A DNA stretch of 64,000 nt from Atopomonas sediminilitoris (GTDB lineage: Bacteria > Pseudomonadota > Gammaproteobacteria > Pseudomonadales > Pseudomonadaceae), in assembly GCF_022601735.1 (NCBI RefSeq), contig NZ_JAKUMM010000009.1:100131-164130 (forward strand), read 5' to 3'. Numbering within the stretch: the first letter of the stretch is position 1; each line of letters opens with the position of its first letter. This document shows positions 37,778-47,514 of the stretch, piece by piece. A program made the translations under genes and the position numbers. Below the pieces are notes generated by a model. That model worked only from the letters and a program-made list of their open reading frames with translations. It was not told the origin of the DNA and searched no databases.

Positions 37778-38940
37778 GCGCACTCTTCAGCGGCTTGCCG
37801 CCGCTGGCTTTGTACATCCATGTGCCGTGGTGTGTGCGCAAGTGTCCGTACTGCGACTTTAATTCGCACGCGGCCGGCGAGCAGCTGCCCGAGCAAGCGT
37901 ATGTGGAGGCGCTGCTGGCCGACTTGCGCGAAGAGCTGCCCGCCGCCCACGGCCGCCCCATCCGCTCGATATTCATCGGCGGTGGCACGCCGAGCCTGTT
38001 CAGCGCGGCGGCATACCAACGCTTATTTAGCGGCGTACGCGAGCTGATCGAGTTGTCCCCCGACTGTGAAATCACCCTCGAAGCCAATCCCGGCACCTTT
38101 GAGCAGGCCAAGTTCGCCGCTTACCGTGAGCTGGGGATCAATCGACTCTCACTTGGCATTCAAAGCTTTGCCCCAGCCCAGCTGCAGGCCTTAGGCCGCA
38201 TCCATGGCCGCGACGAAGCGCTTAGCGCCGCCAGCCAAGCGCGCGCAGCAGGCTTTGATAATTTCAACCTCGATCTGATGCATGGCCTGCCGGGACAAAC
38301 GCTGGATGAAGCCTTGGCCGACTTAGCCCAAGCCATCGACCTTAAGCCGACCCACCTGTCGTGGTATCAGCTCACCATCGAGCCCAACACCGAATACTGG
38401 AGCAAGCCGCCGCGCCTGCCCGAAGACGAAACCTTGTGGGATATCCAAGAGCACGGTCAGGCCCTGCTCGCGCAGCACGGTTATCAGCAATACGAAACCT
38501 CCGCCTACGCGCAACCGCAGCGCGAGGCGCGGCATAACCTCAACTATTGGCAGTTCGGCGACTTTATTGGCATTGGCGCCGGTGCTCACGGCAAACTCAG
38601 CCACATCCACGCCGACGGTACTTGGCAGATCCAGCGACGCTGGAAAACCCGCACACCGAAAGACTATTTGACCGCCAGCAAGCCTTTCTGCGCCGGCAAG
38701 CAAGTCATCAGCGCTGACGAGTTAGCGTTCGAATTCATGATGAATGCGCTGCGCCTGACCCAAGGCGTGCCCAGCGCGCTGTACGCCGCCCGCTGCGGAC
38801 AAACGCTGGATACGCTGCAAGTCACCCTTAACACCTTGCGCCAACGCGGCCTGCTGGTTGAGGATGAGCAACGCCTGTGCGCCAGCGCGCAAGGGCAGAT
38901 GTTTCTCAATGACCTGCTGCAAGCTTTTCTCCCAGACTGA
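37774..38940 (+). CDS. hemW: Radical SAM heme chaperone HemW
   Basis: 388 residues, HemN-like but lacking coproporphyrinogen dehydrogenase features. The radical SAM cluster ligands are C20, C24 and C27 (CVRKCPYC, preceded by YIHVPW). FIGGGTPS binds SAM, and the C-terminal wHTH-like HemN_C domain is present. HemW family proteins bind heme and deliver it to target proteins, which suits the oxidase cluster further on. It overlaps rdgB by four bases. Confidence 0.94.
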   Translation: MSALFSGLPPLALYIHVPWCVRKCPYCDFNSHAAGEQLPEQAYVEALLADLREELPAAHGRPIRSIFIGGGTPSLFSAAAYQRLFSGVRELIELSPDCEITLEANPGTFEQAKFAAYRELGINRLSLGIQSFAPAQLQALGRIHGRDEALSAASQARAAGFDNFNLDLMHGLPGQTLDEALADLAQAIDLKPTHLSWYQLTIEPNTEYWSKPPRLPEDETLWDIQEHGQALLAQHGYQQYETSAYAQPQREARHNLNYWQFGDFIGIGAGAHGKLSHIHADGTWQIQRRWKTRTPKDYLTASKPFCAGKQVISADELAFEFMMNALRLTQGVPSALYAARCGQTLDTLQVTLNTLRQRGLLVEDEQRLCASAQGQMFLNDLLQAFLPD

Positions 38941-38957
38941 CGCACTAAGGAGCTTTT

Positions 38958-39281
38958 GTGGACCTTCTGCTTGACCTGCTCGCCACGCTTTCGCGCTGGA
39001 GCCGTGGCCATTTGTACGACATCTCATTGGCGATCATGGCCACCTTATTTGTGCTGTTTGGCCCCGCGATCAATGACAGCGTGCGCCGCGCCATCAGCAG
39101 CTGGAACTTTATCCTGCGCACGCTGGCCTTTGTCTTGGTGTGTGCCATCGGCTACGGCTTGGCGATTATTTTTCTCACCCCGTGGCTGGCGCAGGCATTG
39201 GCGCACTTCAACAACTACACCTTAGCGCCGGTGTTATTGCTGGTGTTCTTCTTGATTGGCGTGCTGGCCGATCGCGGCTGA
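38958..39281 (+). CDS. DUF3392 family membrane protein
   Basis: 107 residues with three hydrophobic helices (about 20-38, 50-70, 82-103). The GTG start has AAGGAG upstream. Matches DUF3392, a small membrane protein seen after hemW in Pseudomonas. Charged loops (NDSVRRAISSWN) lie between helices. Function unknown. Confidence 0.85.
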   Translation: MDLLLDLLATLSRWSRGHLYDISLAIMATLFVLFGPAINDSVRRAISSWNFILRTLAFVLVCAIGYGLAIIFLTPWLAQALAHFNNYTLAPVLLLVFFLIGVLADRG

Positions 39282-39362
39282 AACAAAGAGTCGTTATTTT
39301 TGGCGCGGCCTACTGATCCGCTGAGCTATGGTTAGGCGCACCGCTTAAGGGATGTGAACACC

Positions 39363-39626
39363 ATGATCGACCAGCCGATTCGCCACTTGTACCTGTACTT
39401 CAACGATGGCCAACGCCTAGCCCTCAGCTATCCGCAGCAGGACGGTGACACCAGCGAGCTTAGCCGCCGCATGCAGGCCGCCCTCAGCGCCCCGTTTCTT
39501 AGCTTAGAAGTCGACGGCGACTTACTGCTGATACCGCGCGAAAGCATCAAATACATTCAAGTGTGCCCGCTGCCGCATGCTGATCTACCGGCTGGCACAT
39601 TGCTAGGCGCGCAGATGCTGGATTAA
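39363..39626 (+). CDS. Small conserved hypothetical protein
   Basis: 87-residue cytoplasmic protein, probably a small beta-barrel or Sm-like fold from the alternating pattern (HLYLYFNDGQRLALSY, LSLEVDGDLLLIPRESIKYIQV). ATG at 39363 is used; an upstream GTG in frame is too near AAGGGA. No membrane segments. It is the last gene before a strong bidirectional terminator. I do not recognise a named family. Confidence 0.75.
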   Translation: MIDQPIRHLYLYFNDGQRLALSYPQQDGDTSELSRRMQAALSAPFLSLEVDGDLLLIPRESIKYIQVCPLPHADLPAGTLLGAQMLD

Positions 39627-39633
39627 TCAGCCA

Positions 39634-39666
39634 TTAAAAAACCGAGCGCGAAGCTCGGTTTTTTAA
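39634..39666. terminator. Bidirectional terminator between convergent genes
   Basis: TTAAAAAACCGAGC (39634-39647) is complementary to GCTCGGTTTTTTAA (39653-39666), a 14-bp stem with a five-base loop and T-runs on both strands. It ends the hemW-side genes and the convergent DUF1329 gene. Confidence 0.9.
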
Positions 39667-39678
39667 TGCATAGAAGGT

Positions 39679-41028
39679 TTAACGGCCTTCGCGACGCAAC
39701 GCCGACGAGGTGAAGTCGCGCGGGGTTAAGTCTGCATTGAAGTTGTACATCTTTTCGTTGTTATCCAAACCGTCAACCAAGAAGCGCTGACCCTTGAAGT
39801 CGTAGGTGACTTCCAAGGTGCTGGTCACCAACGGCACTTCGTAATAGTTGATCGGGTGCACTTCTTGCGCACCGACCAGCTTTTGGCCGTCTTCGTCGTA
39901 CAAATCAACCGCCAAGATCTGCCAGCTGTCTTCATCTAAATAGAAACGACGCTTGCCATGCACATGGCTGTGACCCGCACGCAAGGCAGCCTCAACCACC
40001 CACACGCGGTGCAGTTCATAACGCAGCAGGCTGTCATTAACGTGGTTACGCTGCACGATATCGTCGTACTTCAAACCCTTTTGGTGCACCTTGTAGCTGT
40101 TGTAGGGCACGAGCATTTCCTGCTTACCCAACAGCGTCCATTCGTACTTGTCCGGCGCGCCGTTATAGACGTCCACGGTGTCGGCCAAGCCGATGCCGTT
40201 GGTGTCCGGTTGCAGCGAGTCATACGCCAGCTTGGGCAAGCGGCGCACACGGCGCTGGCCGACGTCATAGCGCCAGGCTTTACGGATGGCGAGAACCTGG
40301 TCCATCGGCTCTTGCACCACCAACGCGCTACCCGCAATTTTCGCCGGCGCGGTAATGCGGTACTTGTAATAGAACAAGGTGTTATCGAGGTCAGCCGGAG
40401 TCATCCCCTCACGACCATAGAAGAAGTAAGCAAAACGCTCTTGGCGCTGCAAGTTGAAGTCACCGTTTGGCAATACCGCCGCCATATTGGTATTCATCTC
40501 AAAACTTTCGCCGCGATAGCGCATGATGTGGTTCCAAATCACCTCAAGGCCATCTTGCGGGATCGGAAACGGCACACCCGACGCCACGCCCTGCACACCA
40601 TTGCCGTTAGCGATCAGCTCGCCTTGGGTCGCGTTGTAGCGCGTCGCATCGTAGATCCGCTGCGGCGCAGAGGCACTGCGGCGCGTCGGGTACACGCGCA
40701 TTTTGTACTGCGGATTGTCTTTGAGCAGCTGCTGCAAACCCAGCGGCACGCGGGCGGCATGCGCGGCAAGGCCCGCGGCGTCCACTTCAAACAAGGGCGC
40801 ATCAGCTGCGTAAGGATCGGGGTGATGGTCGCCAGCGTTGTAGCCGGCTGGTGGCGTCGCAATACCGCCGTCCCAAGCGGGAATCGAGCCATCGGCGTTA
40901 CCGGCTTTCTCGCCACCTAGCGGGGTTAAATCTTGGCCTAAGCGTTGGGCTTGGCCTTCATCGACTTTAGCGTGTACGGACAAGGCTAGGGTCAAGCTAG
41001 CCGCTGCAAAAACCACTCGTTTTAACAC
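39679..41028 (-). CDS. DUF1329 family secreted protein
   Basis: 449 residues with a signal peptide ending SVHA. Matches the DUF1329 family of large beta-rich envelope proteins related to outer-membrane lipoprotein sorting folds. EAQRLGQDLTPLGGEKAGNADGSI-type opening, WNHIMRYRG and RRFYLDEDSW are conserved. DUF1329 genes usually stand beside a DUF1302 gene; none is here, so this copy is an orphan. It likely has its own promoter in the 165-base gap to trmB. Function unknown, perhaps surface lipid or hydrophobic substrate handling. Confidence 0.85.
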   Translation of the reverse strand: MLKRVVFAAASLTLALSVHAKVDEGQAQRLGQDLTPLGGEKAGNADGSIPAWDGGIATPPAGYNAGDHHPDPYAADAPLFEVDAAGLAAHAARVPLGLQQLLKDNPQYKMRVYPTRRSASAPQRIYDATRYNATQGELIANGNGVQGVASGVPFPIPQDGLEVIWNHIMRYRGESFEMNTNMAAVLPNGDFNLQRQERFAYFFYGREGMTPADLDNTLFYYKYRITAPAKIAGSALVVQEPMDQVLAIRKAWRYDVGQRRVRRLPKLAYDSLQPDTNGIGLADTVDVYNGAPDKYEWTLLGKQEMLVPYNSYKVHQKGLKYDDIVQRNHVNDSLLRYELHRVWVVEAALRAGHSHVHGKRRFYLDEDSWQILAVDLYDEDGQKLVGAQEVHPINYYEVPLVTSTLEVTYDFKGQRFLVDGLDNNEKMYNFNADLTPRDFTSSALRREGR

Positions 41029-41193
41029 TGCAATCTCCCTCGATTATCGGGTCACCGCGGCCCTTTGTTGCGCTGTTTTTGCGCTATTTGTCACTCTCTT
41101 GGCGGGCTCGGGTGTCTAGCGTTTTAGGTGAGGGCCTTCCTGGCGCCGGCTACAACATGACGGGTCATGCCGTGCGGGTCTTGTCCGAACGAA

Positions 41194-41919
41194 TCATTCG
41201 CTGCGGGTAAACTTTAAATCCCACACGCCATGGCCTAGTCGCTCACCGCGTGCTTCAAACTTGGTTAACGGCCGCTCGGCTGGGCGCTCGATATACGCGC
41301 CATCCGCCGCCTGATTAGTGTAGCCCTTGGCAGCGCTAAGCACCTCTAACATATGCTCGGCGTATTGTTGCCAATCAGTCGCCATATGCAGTACGCCACC
41401 GACTTTGAGCTTACGCCGCACCAGCTCCGCAAAGGCCGGCTGCACAATGCGCCGCTTGTGGTGACGGCTTTTGTGCCACGGATCGGGGAAGAACAACATC
41501 AGGCGCTCCAGACTGCCATCGGGAATGCAGTGCTCCAACACGGCGATGGCGTCTTCATTGTAGACCCGCAGATTGTCCACGCCCTCAGCCAGGGCGCTGG
41601 CCAGCAAAGCCCCCACCCCCGGCTTATGCACTTCCACGCCAATAAAGGCCTGCTCAGGTGCCGCTTTAGCCATGGTCAGTAGCGACTGCCCCATGCCAAA
41701 GCCGATCTCGAAGGTCAGCGGCTTGTCGCCAAACAACGCCTGCAGATCAAGCCGTCCCTCGGCCACGGTCAAGCCAAAGCGCGGCCAACCTTCTTCAATG
41801 CCGCGGGTTTGCCCAGGCGTCATGCGGCCTTGGCGCAGCACAAAACTGCGGATGCTGCGGCGCGGCTTGTCATCGGCCGCGTGGGTGTTCGCCTCAGGCT
41901 TATCGTGTTCTTGGTTCAT
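41194..41919 (-). CDS. trmB: tRNA (guanine-N7)-methyltransferase
   Basis: 241-residue enzyme that makes m7G46 in t[15 protein letters not shown] is the SAM-binding motif; [18 protein letters not shown] is the signature tRNA-binding/catalytic loop of TrmB. A charged, variable N-terminal extension (about 1-35) is normal for Pseudomonas. It follows thiG by 7 bases in the thiS-thiG-trmB string. Confidence 0.96.
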   Translation of the reverse strand: MNQEHDKPEANTHAADDKPRRSIRSFVLRQGRMTPGQTRGIEEGWPRFGLTVAEGRLDLQALFGDKPLTFEIGFGMGQSLLTMAKAAPEQAFIGVEVHKPGVGALLASALAEGVDNLRVYNEDAIAVLEHCIPDGSLERLMLFFPDPWHKSRHHKRRIVQPAFAELVRRKLKVGGVLHMATDWQQYAEHMLEVLSAAKGYTNQAADGAYIERPAERPLTKFEARGERLGHGVWDLKFTRSE

Positions 41920-41926
41920 ACGGTTC

Positions 41927-42733
41927 TCAGCGAATCAGGCCATCCAGCGGTGATGAAGCTTGCGCGTACAGCTTGCGCGGCATGCGGCCAGCCAAATACG
42001 CCTGACGACCAGCAATGATCGCGTGCTTCATGGCTTGAGCCATCAACACTGGCTGCTGTGCATGGGCAATGGCGGTGTTCATTAACACGGCGGCACAGCC
42101 CAACTCCATCGCAATCGTGGCGTCAGAGGCCGTACCTACGCCGGCGTCCACCAGCACCGGCACCTGCGCTTCTTCCAAAATAATGCGCAGGTTATACGGA
42201 TTGCAGATGCCCAAGCCGGAGCCAATCAAGCCGGCCAGCGGCATCACCGCCACGCAGCCCATGTCGGCTAACTGGCGTGCAATGATCGGATCATCACTGG
42301 TGTAAACCATCACCTTGAAGCCGTCTTTGATCAGCACTTCGGCGGCTTTCAGGGTTTCCACCACATTGGGGAACAAGGTCTTCTGATCAGCCAAGACTTC
42401 CAGCTTGACCAGATCGTGGCCGTCCAGCAGCTCCCGCGCCAAACGGCAGGTGCGCACCGCTTCTTCCGCGTTATAGCAACCGGCGGTGTTGGGCAGAATG
42501 GTGTACTTCTCGGGACTAATCACGTCGAGCAGATTGGGCTCATCGGGATTTTGTCCGATATTGGTACGACGCACGGCGACCGTGACGATTTGAGCGCCAG
42601 AGGCCTCAATCGCGGCCTGCGTTTCGGCCATGTCCTTGTATTTGCCCGTACCCACCAGCAAACGCGACTCGAAGCTGCGGCCGGCAATGATTAAAGGAGC
42701 ATCGGGAGGTGTGGTTAAAGAAGCCGAAGTCAT
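41927..42733 (-). CDS. thiG: Thiazole synthase
   Basis: 268-residue TIM-barrel enzyme that builds thiamine's thiazole phosphate from deoxyxylulose phosphate, dehydroglycine or iminoglycine and ThiS-thiocarboxylate. [10 protein letters not shown] begins the barrel; K in LVKLEVL is the Schiff-base lysine, and GLGICNPYN and [11 protein letters not shown] hold phosphate. The internal ATG at 42733 is right: AGGTGA precedes it and the upstream frame is thiS sequence read in another frame. It starts 13 bases after thiS. Confidence 0.96.
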   Translation of the reverse strand: MTSASLTTPPDAPLIIAGRSFESRLLVGTGKYKDMAETQAAIEASGAQIVTVAVRRTNIGQNPDEPNLLDVISPEKYTILPNTAGCYNAEEAVRTCRLARELLDGHDLVKLEVLADQKTLFPNVVETLKAAEVLIKDGFKVMVYTSDDPIIARQLADMGCVAVMPLAGLIGSGLGICNPYNLRIILEEAQVPVLVDAGVGTASDATIAMELGCAAVLMNTAIAHAQQPVLMAQAMKHAIIAGRQAYLAGRMPRKLYAQASSPLDGLIR

Positions 42734-42746
42734 ACAGTCACCTGTG

Positions 42747-42947
42747 TTAGCCGCCACCAATGGCATGCACCACTTCCACCTGATCGCCGTCGGCAAGCAA
42801 GGTGGTAGCGTGCGCACTGCGCGGGACGATTTCCTGATTGAGCTCGACAGCCACACGCTTGCCTGTCAACGCCAGTTGCGTCAGCAACTCAGCAACGCTC
42901 AGCGCTTGCGCGAGCGTATGGGGCTGACCGTTCAAGGTGATCTGCAT
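42747..42947 (-). CDS. thiS: Sulfur carrier protein ThiS
   Basis: 66-residue ubiquitin-like protein, thiocarboxylated at its C-terminal glycine to donate sulfur to ThiG. The protein ends VVHAIGGG, giving the required GG end. [10 protein letters not shown] at the start is typical; an ATG 33 bases upstream is an alternative, but standard length favours this one. It shares a transcript with thiG. Confidence 0.94.
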   Translation of the reverse strand: MQITLNGQPHTLAQALSVAELLTQLALTGKRVAVELNQEIVPRSAHATTLLADGDQVEVVHAIGGG

Positions 42948-42998
42948 CGGGCACGACCGGTTGACGAAAAGGGCGCCCATTCTAGCCCGAAGGCCGAG

Positions 42999-43385
42999 TT
43001 AGACCAAAGGGCCGCGACCAATGCCACGGGCGTGATAAAACAGCGCCGCCCAACCGGCCAAGAACGCTACCCCGCCCAAAGGCGTGATCATGCCCAGCGC
43101 ACTCAACCCGCTCACGCTCAGCGCATAGAGACTGCCGCTAAACAGCACCATGCCCACGACAAACAGCCACGCCGCGACACGCAGCGCGCGGCTAACGCCT
43201 TGCCCTGCCAACAGCCCCACGGCGAGCAACGCCAGCGCATGCACCATTTGATAGTGCACCCCCGTTTGAAAGACCTCCAACAGGCGCGCACTGAGCTGTG
43301 CTTTCAGCCCGTGTGCGGCAAAGGCGCCTAAGCCTACCGCGCTGAAGCCCGCTATCGCCGCCACCTGCAAGACCCACCGCTGCAT
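42999..43385 (-). CDS. DUF423 family membrane protein
   Basis: 128 residues with four hydrophobic helices. The GLGAFAAHGLK motif near the N-terminus and TGVHYQMVHALAL are conserved in DUF423 (YgdD-like). GGAG stands eight bases before this ATG; an upstream GTG is in frame but less likely. It lies 51 bases upstream of thiS, perhaps co-transcribed. Function unknown. Confidence 0.88.
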   Translation of the reverse strand: MQRWVLQVAAIAGFSAVGLGAFAAHGLKAQLSARLLEVFQTGVHYQMVHALALLAVGLLAGQGVSRALRVAAWLFVVGMVLFSGSLYALSVSGLSALGMITPLGGVAFLAGWAALFYHARGIGRGPLV

Positions 43386-43420
43386 GCCAGACACTCCACA
43401 GACACCTTGATTAAGCCCGC

Positions 43421-43426
43421 TATAAT
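43421..43426 (+). promoter_or_regulatory. Consensus -10 box upstream of mtgA
   Basis: A perfect TATAAT, 34 bases before the mtgA ATG, in the gap between divergent DUF423 and mtgA. No strong -35 element is seen at normal distance. Confidence 0.5.
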
Positions 43427-43459
43427 GCCAGCTCTTTCGCCACTGATCGAAGCAGGTTC

Positions 43460-44215
43460 ATGTTCCGTCGCCTACTGCGTTTACTCAGCAAAACCGTGTT
43501 GCTCTTGATGCTCGCCAGCGCGGCGCTGGTCCTGAGCCTGCGCTGGATTGATCCACCCGGCAGCCTATTGATGGTGGAACGCAGCCTTGAGGCGCAGCAA
43601 GCCGGTCAATCCTTGCACCTGCAACGCCAATGGCGCGATGCAGACGAACTGCCCGACAGCTTAAAAATAGCGGTGATCGCCGGTGAAGATCAGCGCTTTA
43701 AGCAGCACTGGGGCTTTGACCTCGACGCGATTGCGGCTGCTGTGCAACACAACGCCCAAGGCGGCAGCGTGCGCGGCGCCAGCACGCTAAGCCAACAGCT
43801 GGCGAAGAACCTGTTTCTGTGGTCTGGTCGCAGCTGGCCGCGCAAAGCGCTGGAGGCTTGGTTCACCGTGCTGCTAGAAACCTTGCTGCCCAAGCCGCGG
43901 ATTCTCGAGCTGTACTTGAATACCGTGGAGTGGGGCAACGGTGTCTTTGGCGCGGAGGCCGCCGCCCGAGCGCATTTTGGCATCGGCGCGCCGTACCTTT
44001 CGGCACCACAAAGCAATCTGCTGGCGGCTATTTTGCCAAACCCGCGCGAGCGCTCGGCGGCTCGCCCCAGCGCACCCACGGCGCGGCGCGCCCTGTGGAT
44101 ACACCAACAAAGCCGGCAACTCGGCGGACGGCATTATCTCGATCAACTCGAGCGGCCACGCTTCAACTGGCAGCCATACTTGCCGCACTGGGCACCCGAC
44201 TGGCTTAAGGATTAA
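43460..44215 (+). CDS. mtgA: Monofunctional peptidoglycan glycosyltransferase
   Basis: 251-residue membrane-anchored enzyme polymerising lipid II glycan strands. One N-terminal helix (about 10-28) anchors it. The catalytic glutamate is E76 in AGEDQRFKQHWGFD; GASTLSQQLAKNLFLW and YLNTVEWGNGVFGAEAAA are GT51 motifs 2 and 4. No transpeptidase domain. Its end overlaps the convergent hypothetical gene by 11 bases. Confidence 0.95.
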   Translation: MFRRLLRLLSKTVLLLMLASAALVLSLRWIDPPGSLLMVERSLEAQQAGQSLHLQRQWRDADELPDSLKIAVIAGEDQRFKQHWGFDLDAIAAAVQHNAQGGSVRGASTLSQQLAKNLFLWSGRSWPRKALEAWFTVLLETLLPKPRILELYLNTVEWGNGVFGAEAAARAHFGIGAPYLSAPQSNLLAAILPNPRERSAARPSAPTARRALWIHQQSRQLGGRHYLDQLERPRFNWQPYLPHWAPDWLKD

Positions 44216-44798
44216 GCTCGGCCGGTGCGACAAACCGCAGCAAACGCACGCTGTCACCCTGCAAGCGCGCCGTCAGCCCTCGCGCGGGGTAAACCCATGC
44301 CTCTTCATCGCCCAGCGGCAATTTGAGCTTAGCGGTACCAAAGTGGCCGACCAACTGGCTCACGTCAGGCTCAAACTCAGAGCGCACATTCAGCGCCGCC
44401 ACCGGATGCGCCCCCAACTGCTCGGCCAAGGCCGCACTTAATGGCTCCGCTGGCTGCCCCTGCTTAACCCCCGTGGCCGCGGCGAGGCTTTGCCGCTCAC
44501 TCACAGGCAGTGCCAGCTCGGCAACCAGCGACCAGCGCTGCCCATCGCCTTCCCAGTCGCTATGCCACGTCAGCACAGCGCCTTCTAAGCTCGCCTCCAC
44601 CCACAAATCGCCCGGCAGTACTGCGCGCACTTGCGCCAGCGTCAGGCGCTGCGCCGCCAAATCTGGCAGCAGGGCTTCAACCGACTGCAAACCCGCCAGA
44701 TCCGGCTCTTCTTTGAACTGCGATAACCACACGCCGAAAAAGAAACCCGCCAGCGTGAGCAAGGCAATCAGTGCGTAGTGCTTGGGCCGCAAAAACAT
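44205..44798 (-). CDS. Conserved hypothetical protein with N-terminal membrane anchor
   Basis: 197 residues: one hydrophobic helix (about 8-24), then a periplasmic domain of mixed helix and strand (e.g. LKLPLGDEEAWVYPARG). Same position as the hypothetical gene between mtgA and rpoH in P. aeruginosa. No known domain recognised. Downstream of rpoH on the same strand but past a terminator hairpin, so likely to have its own promoter or to be read through at low level. Confidence 0.75.
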   Translation of the reverse strand: MFLRPKHYALIALLTLAGFFFGVWLSQFKEEPDLAGLQSVEALLPDLAAQRLTLAQVRAVLPGDLWVEASLEGAVLTWHSDWEGDGQRWSLVAELALPVSERQSLAAATGVKQGQPAEPLSAALAEQLGAHPVAALNVRSEFEPDVSQLVGHFGTAKLKLPLGDEEAWVYPARGLTARLQGDSVRLLRFVAPAELNP

Positions 44799-44821
44799 AA
44801 GACGCTCATTTTCTTCAGGGC

Positions 44822-44850
44822 AAACAAAAGCCGCACCCTAAGGTGCGGCT
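44822..44850 (-). terminator. rpoH terminator
   Basis: AGCCGCACC (44829-44837) and GGTGCGGCT (44842-44850) pair around a 4-base loop; on the minus strand the stem is followed by TTTTGTTTG, 11 bases past the rpoH stop. Confidence 0.85.
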
Positions 44851-44861
44851 ACGGGGATCGC

Positions 44862-45716
44862 TTAAGCGACTAACTGGCCTTTGAGCTTATTCAGCGCGTT
44901 CTTTTCCAGTTGTCGAATTCGTTCGGCCGACACTTGGTAGCGCGCGGCGAGCTCATGCAAGGTGGATTTTTCTTCCGCCAACCAGCGCTGATACAGGATG
45001 TCGCGACTGCGCTCGTCGAGGCCTTCTAGGGCCGCGTGCAGGTTACTGTTGGCGTTATCCGTCCAGTCGGCTTCTTCCAGCTGCATGGCCGGATCCGCAC
45101 TGTGGTCTTCGAGGTAATACGCCGGGGCGTAAGCAGCGCTGTCGTCATCGGCATCGCTCGGCGCATCGAACGCCATGTCGTGGCCGGACAGACGCGACTC
45201 CATCTCGCGCACATCGCGCACTTCAACGCCCAAGTCACTCGCCACGGCACTGGCTTCGGTGTTGTTCAACCAGCCCAAACCTTTCTTGGCGCGGCGCAGA
45301 TTGAAGAACAGCTTGCGCTGCGCTTTGGTGGTGGCGACTTTGACGATGCGCCAGTTGCGCAAAATAAACTCGTGGATTTCCGCCTTGATCCAGTGCACAG
45401 CAAAGGACACCAAGCGCACGCCCATCTCTGGATTGAAACGCTTGACCGCCTTCATCAGGCCGACGTTGCCTTCTTGCACTAAGTCAGACTGGGCCAAGCC
45501 ATAGCCTGAATAGCTGCGGGCAATGTGCACCACAAAACGCAGGTGCGACATCACCAATTGGCGGGCGGCATCGAGGTCTTGCTCGTAATAGAGGCGATCA
45601 GCCAGCTCACGCTCCTGCTCCGCAGACAGCAAGGCAATGCTGTTAACGGTCGATACATAGGCCTCAAGATTGGCTCCCGGGACTAAGTTATAAACAGGTT
45701 GTAAGGCGGTGGTCAT
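44862..45716 (-). CDS. rpoH: RNA polymerase sigma-32 factor
   Basis: 284-residue heat-shock sigma factor. Region 2.1-2.4 holds [19 protein letters not shown] and [18 protein letters not shown]; the RpoH box is QRKLFFNLR; the C-terminal region 4 helix-turn-helix is [23 protein letters not shown] 45716 (MTTALQPVY) follows GGAGG and gives the standard Pseudomonas length; a longer frame 45 bases upstream covers the ribosome binding site. Flanked by ftsX upstream and its own terminator downstream, so it is probably expressed mainly from its own promoter. Confidence 0.97.
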   Translation of the reverse strand: MTTALQPVYNLVPGANLEAYVSTVNSIALLSAEQERELADRLYYEQDLDAARQLVMSHLRFVVHIARSYSGYGLAQSDLVQEGNVGLMKAVKRFNPEMGVRLVSFAVHWIKAEIHEFILRNWRIVKVATTKAQRKLFFNLRRAKKGLGWLNNTEASAVASDLGVEVRDVREMESRLSGHDMAFDAPSDADDDSAAYAPAYYLEDHSADPAMQLEEADWTDNANSNLHAALEGLDERSRDILYQRWLAEEKSTLHELAARYQVSAERIRQLEKNALNKLKGQLVA

Positions 45717-45744
45717 AAAGCTCCTCCAGTGCAATAGCGCAGCG

Positions 45745-45772
45745 AGTTTAGCACTGCCCAATCAGACAAGAA
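45745..45772 (-). promoter_or_regulatory. Likely sigma-70 promoter of rpoH
   Basis: On the minus strand TTCTTG (45767-45772) and TAAACT (45745-45750) are separated by 16 bases, with a TG dinucleotide just ahead of the -10 (extended -10). The start of transcription would fall about 20 bases before the rpoH ATG, leaving little leader. A second, weaker pair (TTGAAC and TCTGAT, 18 apart) lies a little upstream. No perfect sigma-32 promoter was seen. Confidence 0.5.
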
Positions 45773-45832
45773 ACCGCTAGCAAGGTTCAAGCTCGACCCT
45801 GTTACCAAATATTTCTTTTACTTTTCAGACAG

Positions 45833-46846
45833 TTACTGCACCTGCGCTTCCAGCTCGCTGAGGTGCCGACCAACGGCCAACCAAGCACCGCAATAGCCCA
45901 ACAAGATGGCGCCCAACAGCAGTAAAAAACCCTCTTCGAGCGGCACGCCAATCAGCTGAAAATCGCTTTGATACAGGCCCGCCAAGCGCACCACGGCATC
46001 GTTAAGCCAGCTCAAGCCTAGCGCTAGCAAGGCCCATGAGATCACTCCGGCGCCGACGCCATACAGCACGCCGATATACAGAAACGGCCGTCGCACGTAG
46101 CCATCCGTGCCGCCCACCAGCTTGATCACCTCAATCTCTTGGCGTCGCCCTTCGATCGACAAGCGAATGGTGTTGCCCACCACCAGCAGCAGACCGGCAA
46201 TCAGCAGTAGGGCGATGCCAAACACGAAGCGCTGACCTAATTGCAGCATGGCCGCTAAGCGCTCAACCCAGCCCAAGTCGAGCTGAGCCTGCTCGACACC
46301 GGGCAAGGCTTGTAGCTCGCTGAGCAGCGCTTCTAACGCGGCGCGCTCGACCTCTTGCGGGGTGACCACGATCAGCGCTGGCAGCGGATTTTCCGGCAGC
46401 TCTTTGAGCGCCTCACCCAGTCCTGACTGCGCCTGAAACTCAGCCAGTGCTTGCTCGCGGCTAATCAACTGCGCGTCAGCAACATGCGCCAAACCACTGA
46501 TCCGCGTATGCAGCTCTGCGCTTTGTTGCTCGGGCAGACGCAACTCTAAAAACACGCTGATTTGCGCCGCGCGCTGCCATGAGCCGCCGAGTTTTTCCAA
46601 GCTGTCCAGCAGTAAGCCCATGCCCATCGGCAGGCTCAAGGCGATCCCCATGACCAAACATGTCAGCAAGGTCGAGATCGGCTGCGCACGCAGACGCCCG
46701 AGGCTATCGAACAAACTGGCTTTATGACTGCGCCCGTAAGCGCGCCACTGCTCGCGCCAGCCGAGGCTGTCGCGCTTAGCGCCCCGCGCGGGTGGGCGAG
46801 CCGCCGCCGCAGGCTTGGCGATATCGGGCTGTTTGGGTTCGCTCAT
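45833..46846 (-). CDS. ftsX: Cell-division ABC transporter permease FtsX
   Basis: 337-residue inner-membrane partner of FtsE, which regulates septal peptidoglycan hydrolases. A proline/alanine-rich cytoplasmic N-terminus (about 1-55) is followed by TM1, a large periplasmic loop, and three TM helices at the C-terminal half (about 205-335). RRQEIEVIKLVGGTDGYVRRPF is the family signature. The ATG overlaps the ftsE stop by one base (TGATG). Confidence 0.95.
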   Translation of the reverse strand: MSEPKQPDIAKPAAAARPPARGAKRDSLGWREQWRAYGRSHKASLFDSLGRLRAQPISTLLTCLVMGIALSLPMGMGLLLDSLEKLGGSWQRAAQISVFLELRLPEQQSAELHTRISGLAHVADAQLISREQALAEFQAQSGLGEALKELPENPLPALIVVTPQEVERAALEALLSELQALPGVEQAQLDLGWVERLAAMLQLGQRFVFGIALLLIAGLLLVVGNTIRLSIEGRRQEIEVIKLVGGTDGYVRRPFLYIGVLYGVGAGVISWALLALGLSWLNDAVVRLAGLYQSDFQLIGVPLEEGFLLLLGAILLGYCGAWLAVGRHLSELEAQVQ

Positions 46847-47514
46847 CAACCGCTCTCCCCATCGGCAATAATGCGCCCACGCTGCAAGGTCAGCAGGCGA
46901 TGGCGCATGCGGGCAATCAACGCCAAGTCGTGGCTGGCCACCAGCACGGTAGTGCCTGCGCGATGAAAGTCTTCAAACAAGCCCATGATTTCGCTGGCTA
47001 AGCGCGGATCAAGGTTACCGGTCGGCTCATCGGCCAGTAACAACGCCGGTTTATGCACCACCGCACGAGCGATGCCAACACGCTGCTGTTCGCCGGTGGA
47101 CAAGTCCTGGGGCAAGCACTTTTCCTTCCGCAGTAGACCCACTTTATCCAGCGCGGCATGCACGCGTTTGGTCATTTGCTCGTTGGTCATACCCAAAATC
47201 TGCAACGGCAGCGCCACGTTGGCGAACACCGAGCGGTCCGGCAAGAGACGATGATTTTGAAACACCACGCCAATCTGCCGCCGCAAAAAAGGCGTTTGTG
47301 CGTGCGTGATCTCACCCACGTCCTGCCCCGCCAGTAACACTTTGCCGGCGTTTGGTTTTTCTAGCGCGAGGATTAACTTGAGCAAGGTGCTCTTGCCGGC
47401 TCCCGAGTGCCCGGTAACAAAGACCATCTCGCCACGGTGCACACGAAAGCTGACGTCCACCAAGCCGGTATGGCCATTGGGATAACGTTTGCCCACCTGC
47501 TCGAAGCGAATCAT
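46846..47514 (-). CDS. ftsE: Cell-division ATP-binding protein FtsE
   Basis: 222-residue ABC ATPase. Walker A is G35-S42 (GHSGAGKS), the signature is LSTGEQQR, Walker [14 protein letters not shown]-loop [10 protein letters not shown]. With FtsX it controls division-site cell-wall turnover. Zero bases separate its ATG from the ftsY stop, and it overlaps ftsX by one, so ftsY-ftsE-ftsX form one operon. Confidence 0.97.
   Translation of the reverse strand: MIRFEQVGKRYPNGHTGLVDVSFRVHRGEMVFVTGHSGAGKSTLLKLILALEKPNAGKVLLAGQDVGEITHAQTPFLRRQIGVVFQNHRLLPDRSVFANVALPLQILGMTNEQMTKRVHAALDKVGLLRKEKCLPQDLSTGEQQRVGIARAVVHKPALLLADEPTGNLDPRLASEIMGLFEDFHRAGTTVLVASHDLALIARMRHRLLTLQRGRIIADGESG

Noticed and set aside
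39958..40920. 320-codon plus-strand frame opposite the DUF1329 gene
   Set aside because: Antisense reading of a well-supported gene with a signal peptide; no start signal of its own.
42747..42998. TPP riboswitch ahead of thiS-thiG
   Set aside because: The gap upstream of thiS is only about 50 bases and lacks the conserved TPP-binding core.
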